A stretch of 7,376 nt of DNA from Gammaproteobacteria bacterium (GCA_024762755.1 JANTGX010000106.1:1-7376); one strand, 5' to 3'. Counted from the first letter of the stretch, positions 1 to 6,458 are shown. The notes: generated by a model not told the origin, from the letters alone. Numbers and translations are program-made.

Positions 1-2
1 GG

Positions 3-1076
3 GAGATCGCCCCAGACGACGCCATCCTGGCCCGCTACGCCGGTACCGTGTTCACCATCATCCTGCCGCAAACGACCATCACCCAGGGTGAGGACATCGC
101 CGACAAGCTACGCATGGCCCTGGGCGACAAGATCTTCGACTGTGATGGCAAGACCGTCACCACCACCTTCAGTATCGGCGTCGCCCCCATCAATGAGACC
201 ACCGCCGATGCCAAGCAGCTCCTGCTGCACGCCGAACAGGCCTGTGACAAGGCCCGCGAGGCCGGCGGCAATCGCATCCATCTCTTTACCGAGGAAGACG
301 CCCTGGCGGTGATGGAGGCCGACAAGAAGATGGTCTCGCTACTGCAATTGGCGCTGAAGCACGATCGTTTCAGCCTGCAGTACCAACCCATCGTCAGCCT
401 GCACGCCGAGCCCGGTGAGCGTTACGAGGTCCTGCTGCGCATGCTCGACCCCACCGGCGAACTCATTCCCCCGGCCGATTTCCTGCCCGCGGCCGAACAC
501 GCCGGCTTGATGCAGGAGATCGATCGTTGGGTGATCAAGAATGCGGCGCGTGCCCTGATCGACAAACGCAAGCTCGGCAAGGAATTGCAGTTCTTCATCA
601 AGCTGTCTGCCGAGAGCCTGGCCAATCCGGCGACCCTGGGCTGGATCAGCAAACTCCTGCAGGCAGCCCGCCTGCATGGCGGCAGCATGGTCTTCGAGGC
701 CAGCGAACAAGCCGTGGTGGAGAATCTCAAGGCAGCGAAGAATTTCGCCACCGGGTTACACCAGCTTCACTGCCAGTTCGCCCTCGACCACGTGGGCAGC
801 GAGAGCGAGACCCTCGCCTATCTGAATCATCTGGCCATCGACTACATCAAGATAGACGGCAGTCACATCGCCAACATCAACAACGAGGACAGCCAGCAGA
901 TCATCCAGGAGATCGCCGAACTCGGGCGCAGCCAGGGCTTCCAGACCATCGCCGAGCATGTGCAAGATCCGGCCTGTCTGGCCGTGCTCTGGCAACACGG
1001 CGTGAATTTCATCCAGGGTTACTATTTGCAGCAGCCCGACAGCGATCTCGACTACGACTTCACCAGCAGCGGCTGA
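3..1076 (+). CDS. fimX: FimX-like c-di-GMP receptor with degenerate GGDEF-EAL domains (5' end outside window)
   Basis: The open frame runs in from the left edge, so the ATG-like codon at 48 is internal; 357 residues are visible. The first ~95 are the end of a GGDEF domain whose signature reads AGTVF (39-53), so cyclase activity is unlikely. The rest is an EAL domain with EVL (426-434) in place of EAL. Several catalytic positions are changed: the Asn of the usual NLS motif is Lys (KLSA, 600), and the second Asp of DDFG is His (LDHVGS, H at 789). The Lys of IKID (849) and the Glu of AEHV (954) remain. EVLLRM, DRWVI, the QGYYLQ ending and a DYDF tail closely recall FimX, which binds c-di-GMP without hydrolysing it and controls polar type IV pilus assembly with PilZ/PilB. 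A FimX N-terminus (receiver/PAS) would lie outside the window. It ends 6 bases from the convergent aldolase gene. The FimX assignment rests on remembered motifs; another degenerate GGDEF-EAL receptor is possible. Confidence 0.82.
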   Translation, partial: EIAPDDAILARYAGTVFTIILPQTTITQGEDIADKLRMALGDKIFDCDGKTVTTTFSIGVAPINETTADAKQLLLHAEQACDKAREAGGNRIHLFTEEDALAVMEADKKMVSLLQLALKHDRFSLQYQPIVSLHAEPGERYEVLLRMLDPTGELIPPADFLPAAEHAGLMQEIDRWVIKNAARALIDKRKLGKELQFFIKLSAESLANPATLGWISKLLQAARLHGGSMVFEASEQAVVENLKAAKNFATGLHQLHCQFALDHVGSESETLAYLNHLAIDYIKIDGSHIANINNEDSQQIIQEIAELGRSQGFQTIAEHVQDPACLAVLWQHGVNFIQGYYLQQPDSDLDYDFTSSG

Positions 1077-1082
1077 TACCGG

Positions 1083-2261
1083 CTACTCGATACACTGGTA
1101 GTCGATGGTGATGCGGTCCCCGGCAATGGGGCGAAACAGGCTGTTGGCGAAGGCCACGTGCTCCGGGTGGTCGCGGTAACTGTCGATCACCGCCGGGTGG
1201 CAAAACTTCACCAACCAAGTGAAACGATAGCGCGCATCCTCGCGCACGGCCTCACCGGTCACTACCTCTCGCACGCCAGGAATGGTGCCCAGCCGGCACC
1301 GGCCCTCGGCCATCACCTTGGGCATTTCTTCCATGGCGCTCTCCAGCACGTTGTAGACGATCACGTGCTCCACCGGCTGCCAAGGCCGGCACTGGGCCAT
1401 CACTTCGGCGGCGCGACCTGCGCTCCCCCAAACCCGTAGACAGCGTTCCACCTCGCCGCTGATGGCCTCTGCGACGCCCTTGGCCAACCCGCTGTAGCCA
1501 CTGTCACGATCCCTCTCGGCATTCTCAGATATCTGGCGCCCGGCGATATCCGCCAGTGCCGTGTAGTAATTGATCTTGGCCACGCCATGAGTGATCAGAC
1601 GACGGTATTGATCGTCCTTCAGACCGCTGCCGCCATGAATGGCCAAGGGAATGCCGAGGGCCTCGTTGATCTGCTTCAGGCGTTGCATATCCAATCGCGC
1701 CCTGTCTTGCAGACGACCGTGCACGGTGCCGATGGAGATGGCGAGAAAATCGACACCGGTCTTCTCGACGAAACCTCGCGCCTCCGCCACCGTGGTAAAG
1801 CTTGGCTCACCCGGGTGGTGCTCGGCATCCTCCCCCTGCACGCCCGGCACGCACCCCAGTTCGCCCTCGACGGGAACGCCGCAGGCATGGGCCATCTCCA
1901 CCACGGAACGGGTCAGGCGGATATTCTCACCCAGCGATTCGTGTGACACATCGAGCATGATCCCGTTGCAACCCAGGCGGATCGCCTGCACCGCAGAGTC
2001 GAAACGGGTACCGTCATCGAGTTGGATGGCTACCGGCACCGCGGCCCGGCGCGCCGCGGCCTCCACCGCGGGCATGAATATCTCCGGGTCGTAGTGGGCG
2101 AAATGGGGCTCCGCCAGACTCAGGATGACCGGTGCCCGTGCACGCTCTGCGGCACAGATGACGCCCTGCAGGAAATCGAGGCTGACGAGATCGAAGGCAC
2201 CGACCGCATAGCCATGATCATAGGCGTGTTTGAGCATGTCGCGAATATCAACAATTGCCAT
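1083..2261 (-). CDS. Class II fructose-bisphosphate/ketose aldolase-like protein fused to a C-terminal Dabb-type domain
   Basis: The 392-residue product has two parts. Residues 1-~288 match the class II aldolase TIM barrel (FbaA/GatY/KbaY type), which splits ketose bisphosphates such as fructose 1,6-bisphosphate with a divalent metal. Visible landmarks are the catalytic Asp82, Glu134 in GELG, His181 in IGTVHG, His209 in IHGGSG and Asn231 in KIN. The usual metal ligand after the catalytic Asp (LDH in the family) is Asp here: LDDG, D82-D83. Residues ~296-391 look like a Dabb (stress-responsive alpha/beta barrel) ferredoxin-like domain: EHVIVYNV first strand, IPGVREV, a long YRFTWLVKF strand, a DHPEH helix and a final ITIDYQ strand. 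Ordinary class II aldolases of this type lack this ~100-residue extension. The start is supported by AAGG 9 bases upstream. It lies 95 bases after cbbO in the same direction, so a Calvin-cycle role (CbbA-like) is plausible. Substrate is not determined; family call sure, function moderate. Confidence 0.85.
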   Translation of the reverse strand: MAIVDIRDMLKHAYDHGYAVGAFDLVSLDFLQGVICAAERARAPVILSLAEPHFAHYDPEIFMPAVEAAARRAAVPVAIQLDDGTRFDSAVQAIRLGCNGIMLDVSHESLGENIRLTRSVVEMAHACGVPVEGELGCVPGVQGEDAEHHPGEPSFTTVAEARGFVEKTGVDFLAISIGTVHGRLQDRARLDMQRLKQINEALGIPLAIHGGSGLKDDQYRRLITHGVAKINYYTALADIAGRQISENAERDRDSGYSGLAKGVAEAISGEVERCLRVWGSAGRAAEVMAQCRPWQPVEHVIVYNVLESAMEEMPKVMAEGRCRLGTIPGVREVVTGEAVREDARYRFTWLVKFCHPAVIDSYRDHPEHVAFANSLFRPIAGDRITIDYQCIE

Positions 2262-2356
2262 GATTATGAACCTTCGAATCAGACGGCGGAGCGCAATCGC
2301 CTGTCGCCGGGAATGAAACGGCCGATGGCTTGCCCGCTTTTGGGCTGTGCCGAGGT
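2262..2356. other. Gap between cbbO and the aldolase-like gene
   Basis: No gene, strong terminator or convincing promoter is visible in these 95 bases. On the minus strand there is only a 4-bp GCCC/GGGC stem close to the cbbO stop and, near the aldolase start, a ribosome-binding sequence (AAGG) 9 bases before the ATG. A CATAAT hexamer overlaps the start region but has no well-spaced -35 element. Read-through from cbbO is therefore the simplest reading, although a regulated promoter cannot be excluded. Confidence 0.45.
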
Positions 2357-4696
2357 CTAGGACGTGAGGTTGGCAAACAACAGCGGCAGCTTTTCTGGCA
2401 GGCGTTCCACATGGTCGATGATGGTGTAGTGGTTCTCACCGAAGATGCGTTTCACGTATTGATCCGCATAACGGTCCAGCGTCAGGCAATAGCTCAAGAC
2501 ACCGCTGGCATACAGCTCCTCGACGGCTTTTTTCGTATCGTGCCGCAGGTGCTGCGGGTCCCGCTCATCGATATCGGCCGGTTCGCCGTCGGTCACCAGC
2601 AACAGTAGTTTGCGCCGCTCGGGCTGCTTCTGCAGGTGCATGCCGGCATGCCGCATGGCAGCACCCATGCGGGTGGAGAGTCCGCCCTGCATACCGGCCA
2701 GACGCGCCTTGGCCTCTTCATCGAAGTGCTGATTGAAGTCCTTGAAACGATAATATTGCACGTCGTGCCGGCCGTCCGAGGCAAAGCCATGCAAGGCAAA
2801 GGGGTCGCCGATGCCGTCGATGGCCGTGGAGACGAGGGTTGCCGCCTCACGGGTCAGTTCGAGAATGGTCTTGTCGCTGCCCGGCACTTTTTCATTGGTG
2901 GACTCGGAAAGATCCATCAGCACCACCACCGCGAGATCGCGCGTCTTGATGACGTTGCGCATGGTGATCCGCGGATTGGGTTGCTCACCCATTCGGATCG
3001 ACACCATGGCATCGATGGCGGCGTTTATGTCGATCTCGTCGCCATCTTCCAGATTACGCTCGCGCTGCACCCCTTGAGGCGTCAGCAGGTCGATGATCTG
3101 CTTGATGCGATGGGAAATCGGCTTGTATTCGGTGAGGATGGCATCGATCACCTTCGGGTCACCCTTGGGCTGCCGACGTTCATAGACGGTGACCCAGTCG
3201 GGGCGATAGAGCTGGATATGGTAATCCCACTCCTGATAGTGATAGGGTTCGGACACCTGTTCCTTACCCCACATTTGGTTGAAGCTCTGGGTCTTCTCCA
3301 GGTCGTCTTCGTAGGGAAACATCTCGGTATCACAGACCCAGACCTCCTGGGCATCGTCACCGGCCAACTCGGTATCCACCTCGTTGGCCATCTCCATGAC
3401 GCTGACGGTCTTGCGCACCTGACGCTGGCTGGCAGCCACATACTGATCAAAGGCCGCGGACGAAAACTCCTCGAATTCCCAAACGAAGCGATTGTCGTCC
3501 CGATAGGGTATGCGGATGCGCTCGAGGATGCGCAGACTCGGCACATCCTTGCGGGCCGAGAACAGATCGAATAACCGCAACCCCATTTCAAGGGAAAAGG
3601 CATTGTTGTCCTGCTCTGCCTCGATGCGTTCATGGAAGTCCTTACAGATCGCATTCAGCTCGGCATCGTCTGAGCTCTCACCCGCGTCCAGCAACAGCAA
3701 TGCCGCTTGTTCGATCTTCAGCATGGCCGGATGTTCGGGCGGCTCCTCATGTTCGACCTTCATCAAGGCGCGCCAGAGATTTTTCAGACCTGGAAAGGCC
3801 TGCACTGCCTTGTATTCGACGCGGGCGTCTTCCAGCAGGCCGATAAAGAACATCTGCGCCGGACTGAGCTGATCGCCCGTGATCGGCTCGTGGCTGTAGA
3901 CGATATGGGACGCCATGTGGGCCGCCGTGGCACGATACAATTCCAGCCCGCTGATCTCACCGACAGCATCGACCGCATCGGGCAGATGCAGTATGTGGGC
4001 ACTGATGTAGGGCCTGAAATCGGTATAGTCCGCGCCCGTCGGACGCATGAAGAAATCCCGGCCCCAGAGTGCACGCAGGTAGAAATTGAGTTTGCGTTGC
4101 ACATCTATGAACAGAGTGCCGCGGCGCTCCTTCTGCAGCACCGCCAGGCTGTCCTGCGATTCGAGGTCGAAATAGGCAATGAGATTATTGAAGTCTCGGC
4201 GATAGGCCTGGGCGCCGAAATTCGCCCAGCGCCGCAGACCACTGAGGGTCAGTTTGGAGAGCAGTTCGTCGATATGATTGAGCATCGGACGCAGACCGCG
4301 GGCAGCCGTCGAAGACAACTGATGGATCAAGGTCAGATAGCCACGCAACAATTCGGCATCACCCAACCGGCGAGCCGCCGTCGGTAGACTGCTGAAGAGC
4401 AGGGAAATGACCTCGCCCGATGTCATGGACGACAGTTTCATCGCGGCGCTCACGCAGTCGCCGATGATGTCCTCGCCACACTCCTTGACCACCAGCGGCA
4501 TGTTCTGCAGGTAAGAAACGACCAGGTCGGTACCCCGGCCCAGGTTGCACAGGGCCTTGGCACCATCTAGATATTCCTGCAGACCCGCCGGCGACATGAT
4601 GTGGGCAGCCTCGGCAAAGGTGCCTTCCATCACGTCCCGGATGACGGGCGAGATATCCTTCAGCTGTTCTTCATAGTCTTCGAGTTTGATACTCAT
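2357..4696 (-). CDS. cbbO: CbbO, VWA-domain adaptor subunit of the CbbQO RuBisCO activase
   Basis: CbbO partners the AAA+ protein CbbQ; in characterised systems its VWA domain docks on RuBisCO while CbbQ hydrolyses ATP to remodel inhibited active sites in the cytoplasm. The product is 779 residues, the usual size. Residues 1-~580 are a long, mainly helical region found in CbbO/NorD-type proteins. From ~587 to the end is a von Willebrand A domain with an intact metal-ion-dependent adhesion site: DLSES with Asp595, Ser597 and Ser599, then Thr675 in STRMG and Asp703 in VTDGEP. An intact site fits a functional RuBisCO-binding adaptor. I chose the ATG at 4696 (MSIKLEDY) over an in-frame GTG at 4732, which has no ribosome-binding site and lies inside the hairpin between the genes; a weak AGAG-like site precedes 4696. 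It follows cbbQ by 105 bases and is transcribed with it. The family also includes NorD-like proteins, but context settles the name. Confidence 0.96.
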   Translation of the reverse strand: MSIKLEDYEEQLKDISPVIRDVMEGTFAEAAHIMSPAGLQEYLDGAKALCNLGRGTDLVVSYLQNMPLVVKECGEDIIGDCVSAAMKLSSMTSGEVISLLFSSLPTAARRLGDAELLRGYLTLIHQLSSTAARGLRPMLNHIDELLSKLTLSGLRRWANFGAQAYRRDFNNLIAYFDLESQDSLAVLQKERRGTLFIDVQRKLNFYLRALWGRDFFMRPTGADYTDFRPYISAHILHLPDAVDAVGEISGLELYRATAAHMASHIVYSHEPITGDQLSPAQMFFIGLLEDARVEYKAVQAFPGLKNLWRALMKVEHEEPPEHPAMLKIEQAALLLLDAGESSDDAELNAICKDFHERIEAEQDNNAFSLEMGLRLFDLFSARKDVPSLRILERIRIPYRDDNRFVWEFEEFSSAAFDQYVAASQRQVRKTVSVMEMANEVDTELAGDDAQEVWVCDTEMFPYEDDLEKTQSFNQMWGKEQVSEPYHYQEWDYHIQLYRPDWVTVYERRQPKGDPKVIDAILTEYKPISHRIKQIIDLLTPQGVQRERNLEDGDEIDINAAIDAMVSIRMGEQPNPRITMRNVIKTRDLAVVVLMDLSESTNEKVPGSDKTILELTREAATLVSTAIDGIGDPFALHGFASDGRHDVQYYRFKDFNQHFDEEAKARLAGMQGGLSTRMGAAMRHAGMHLQKQPERRKLLLLVTDGEPADIDERDPQHLRHDTKKAVEELYASGVLSYCLTLDRYADQYVKRIFGENHYTIIDHVERLPEKLPLLFANLTS

Positions 4697-4725
4697 CGAA
4701 ATGTCTCTACAGCATCGTTGTCGGA

Positions 4726-4765
4726 GCACCACAAGTACGCGGGCAACAGGCCATCGCTGTGGTGC
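4726..4765 (-). repeat. Inverted repeat / stem-loop between cbbQ and cbbO
   Basis: A perfect 8-bp inverted repeat, GCACCACA (4726-4733) and TGTGGTGC (4758-4765), encloses a 24-base loop that can itself pair GGC with GCC. It lies wholly within the 105-base gap, about 30 bases before the cbbO start and 36 bases after the cbbQ stop. No T-tract follows on the minus strand, so it is not a typical Rho-independent terminator. A transcript-processing or stabilising hairpin that sets cbbQ against cbbO levels is a reasonable inference. Confidence 0.5.
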
Positions 4766-4801
4766 CAGATCCTCATTCCAGACCGCGAGTTGAGCGAACC
4801 C

Positions 4802-5611
4802 CTAACCAAAATAGGTCTGTACCGCTGCATTGAGCGTGTCGCGCATATCGGGATCGTCCGTCAGCGGCGTGACCATGGTCATGCTGCAGGCGGCCACTGG
4901 CGCAATTCCCTTGTTGATCAGGTTGCCTGCGTAGACGATCAGGCGGGTCGAAATGCCTTCATCCAGACCGTGACCCTTGAGGTTGCGGGCACGCTGTGCG
5001 ATCTGCACCAGCTTTTGCGCCGTGTCACCGTCGACACCGGATTCCTTGACCACGATCTCGGTCTCGATGTTTTCCTTCGGGTAGTCGAAATCCAGGCCGC
5101 CGAAGCGTTGCTTGGTGGACTGCTTGAGGTCTTTCATCAGGCTCTGATAACCCGGGTTGTAGGAGATCACCAACTGGAAGTCAGGATGGGCCTCGATCAA
5201 CTCCCCCTTCTTGTCCAGCGGCAGGGTGCGACGGTGATCGGTCAGTGGATGGATCACGACCGTGGTGTCCTGGCGGGCCTCCACGACCTCGTCCAGATAG
5301 CAGATGGCGCCCATCCGGGCGGCCGTGGTGAGCGGACCGTCCTGCCATTTGGTGCCGTCCTTGTCGAGCAAGAAGCGGCCCACGAGATCCGAGGCAGTCA
5401 TGTCTTCATTACAGGCTACGGTGATCAGCGGCCTGCCGAGCTTCCAGGCCATGTATTCGACGAAGCGTGATTTACCGCAGCCGGTCGGGCCTTTCAGCAT
5501 CATCGGCATGCGGGCCGCATAAGCGGCGTCGTAGAGCTCCACCTCGTCCGCTACGGGCTGATAGTAGGGCTCTTTCTTGACCTTAAACTGAGTGATATCA
5601 ACATCCGACAT
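4802..5611 (-). CDS. cbbQ: CbbQ, MoxR-family AAA+ ATPase of the CbbQO RuBisCO activase
   Basis: CbbQ is the ATP-driven motor of the CbbQO activase: a hexamer that, with CbbO, releases tight-binding sugar phosphates from form I RuBisCO. The 269-residue length is typical. Visible motifs in order are Walker A GPTGCGKS (residues 41-48), Walker B CYLDE with Asp107-Glu108, a sensor-1 Asn152 in ISYNP, a likely arginine finger in KQRF (Arg169) and a sensor-2-like STR at 221-223. All key ATPase residues are present, so an active enzyme is expected. The N-terminal KKEPYYQPV is characteristic of CbbQ rather than of NorQ, though these families are close. The ATG at 5611 is supported by AGAGGA 7 bases upstream. 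That site overlaps the stop codon of the preceding small gene, suggesting translational coupling. cbbO follows 105 bases downstream. Confidence 0.97.
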   Translation of the reverse strand: MSDVDITQFKVKKEPYYQPVADEVELYDAAYAARMPMMLKGPTGCGKSRFVEYMAWKLGRPLITVACNEDMTASDLVGRFLLDKDGTKWQDGPLTTAARMGAICYLDEVVEARQDTTVVIHPLTDHRRTLPLDKKGELIEAHPDFQLVISYNPGYQSLMKDLKQSTKQRFGGLDFDYPKENIETEIVVKESGVDGDTAQKLVQIAQRARNLKGHGLDEGISTRLIVYAGNLINKGIAPVAACSMTMVTPLTDDPDMRDTLNAAVQTYFG

Positions 5612-5618
5612 AACGTGT

Positions 5619-5624
5619 TCCTCT
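5619..5624 (-). promoter_or_regulatory. Ribosome-binding site of cbbQ, overlapping the upstream stop codon
   Basis: AGAGGA on the minus strand ends 7 bases before the cbbQ ATG. Its first two bases are part of the TAG stop of the upstream small gene (5623-5625). A ribosome finishing that gene would be placed on this site, so the two proteins are probably translationally coupled. Confidence 0.75.
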
Positions 5625-5934
5625 ATTCCTCGTGATCAGTTTCCAATTCACCGCTCCAGCCGGCTGCTCTGGCACGGTCCATAGCCTCACCATGAATCCT
5701 GTCGTGGCGCTCGCGCAGGTCATCGGGCAACCCGCTGACGAGACAGCCATACTTGTCCCATTCATCGTTGACCTGCTGCAGCAGGGCATCCAACCTGGCC
5801 AGATTCCAGCCTTCGCAGGTTTCTGACTCGGGCAGCAGTCCAAATACCCACGCATCACGAATGAGCTTGCCAATGGTGGTCATTCCCCCATTGATGTCAT
5901 TGTTGATGCCTACATATTTGTTCGGTCTTGACAT
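5623..5934 (-). CDS. Unrecognised 103-residue protein between cbbS and cbbQ
   Basis: I do not recognise a named family. The frame is open for 103 residues, has no signal peptide or membrane segment and is rich in charged residues (acidic tail ETDHEE). It has four Trp (29, 43, 59, 93) and two Cys (40 and 64). Residues 18-60 and 70-92 look helical, the first starting at MTTIGKLIRDAWVFG. It sits on the same strand as the RuBisCO genes, 101 bases after cbbS (past a terminator) and only 11 bases before cbbQ, with its stop overlapping the cbbQ ribosome-binding site. That supports a real gene expressed with the activase, perhaps a RuBisCO or activase accessory factor, which is inference. The start is uncertain: the ATG at 5934 has only a poor GGA-like site far upstream. 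A second ATG at 5883 (residue 18) has GGGGG, but almost touching it. Confidence 0.8.
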   Translation of the reverse strand: MSRPNKYVGINNDINGGMTTIGKLIRDAWVFGLLPESETCEGWNLARLDALLQQVNDEWDKYGCLVSGLPDDLRERHDRIHGEAMDRARAAGWSGELETDHEE

Positions 5935-5972
5935 AGTCTTGTATCGTCCACAGATGGTTGAGTGAAGATCAT

Positions 5973-6011
5973 AAAAAAGCCCCTGTCCGGTGAGTCCAGG
6001 GCAGGGGCTTT
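5973..6011 (-). terminator. Rho-independent terminator after cbbS, inside the operon
   Basis: On the minus strand a GC-rich stem, AAAGCCCCTG (6011-6002) with CAGGGGCTTT (5985-5976), is extended by two more pairs past one A-C mismatch. It closes around a loop of about 10 bases. It is followed by a run of six T (5978-5973). It begins 25 bases after the cbbS stop. On the plus strand only three T follow the stem, so it acts mainly in the cbb direction. It should end most cbbLS transcripts and allow limited read-through into the activase genes. Confidence 0.9.
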
Positions 6012-6035
6012 AGGCTTACATTCTATCCAGCCCTG

Positions 6036-6392
6036 TTAAACCGTCTCACCACGATAGATAACCATGGAGGCGCCGGCGCACTGCTTGTAGTTGTCGAGCC
6101 CCATCAGACGAACATGGTTTCTCGGATGGGCCTTGTGGCAGGCCTCGACTTCGGCCAGCACGTTGTCGACATTGGTCTCACCGAACATGGGCAACTTCCA
6201 CATGTACCAGTAATGGCTGTTGGCGTTTTCCGGCTCGGTGTGCTCGATGACCGGGTTCCAGCCCTGGTCTACGATGTACTGAATCTGCTTGCGCATGTCT
6301 TCCACGCCCATGGGCGGCAAATAGGAGAAGGTCTCGAATTTACGGCTGGCGGGATCGCTCAGGCTGGAGTTGTAATCTTGCATATCGCTCAT
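6036..6392 (-). CDS. cbbS: RuBisCO form IA small subunit
   Basis: CbbS caps the L8 core at both ends to make the L8S8 ribulose-1,5-bisphosphate carboxylase/oxygenase. The 118-residue product shows standard small-subunit landmarks: SRKFETFSYLPP near residues 16-28, a YIVDQGWNP segment, HYWYMWKLPMFG in the middle and NHVRLMGLDN before a short C-terminus. The N-terminal stretch before KFETFSYLPP (QDYNSSLSDPAS) is of the longer kind described for the noncarboxysomal IAq group, whose genes also neighbour cbbQ/cbbO, as here. The ATG at 6390-6392 has GAGGA 9 bases upstream; a second in-frame ATG at residue 4 is less well placed. It lies 84 bases after cbbL and is followed by a strong terminator, so it probably shares an abundant bicistronic message with cbbL. 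No anomalies are visible. Confidence 0.98.
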   Translation of the reverse strand: MSDMQDYNSSLSDPASRKFETFSYLPPMGVEDMRKQIQYIVDQGWNPVIEHTEPENANSHYWYMWKLPMFGETNVDNVLAEVEACHKAHPRNHVRLMGLDNYKQCAGASMVIYRGETV

Positions 6393-6434
6393 TTTATAAA
6401 TTCCTCGTGATTAAGTGTCAGTCTCGAATCGGCC

Positions 6435-6458
6435 GGCGGGTCGTCGTTTCAACCCGCC
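6435..6458 (-). repeat. Stem-loop between cbbL and cbbS
   Basis: A perfect 7-bp GC-rich inverted repeat, GGCGGGT (6435-6441) and ACCCGCC (6452-6458), encloses a 10-base loop. It starts 18 bases after the cbbL stop in the direction of transcription. No T-tract follows, so termination is unlikely; a role in message stability or in balancing large and small subunit synthesis is inference. Confidence 0.45.

Noticed and set aside
527..1111. Second plus-strand frame overlapping the FimX-like gene
   Set aside because: It is Arg/Gln/Pro-rich shadow sequence in another frame of a clear EAL domain.
2636..3574. Long plus-strand open frame (312 codons) opposite cbbO
   Set aside because: It lies wholly antisense to cbbO, whose VWA motifs are unmistakable. 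The translated product shows no recognisable domain; it is the mirror effect of high-G+C codon use.
4697..4732. Earlier GTG start for cbbO at 4732
   Set aside because: It adds 12 residues unlike a CbbO N-terminus, has no ribosome-binding site, and lies inside the inverted repeat.
4601..5470. Plus-strand open frame of 289 codons across the cbbO start and cbbQ
   Set aside because: It is antisense to two certain genes and crosses the gap between them, with no family signature or good ribosome-binding site.
5935..5972. Possible promoter (TTCACT then GATACA) before the small gene
   Set aside because: The spacing is 15 bases, both hexamers are poor, and the start point would fall at or within the ATG, leaving no leader.
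5625..6411. The 12-mer ATTCCTCGTGAT present at 5625-5636 and 6400-6411, near the cbbQ and cbbS starts
   Set aside because: One or two repeated 12-mers are expected by chance in 7.4 kb, and the shared core is mostly ribosome-binding-site sequence.
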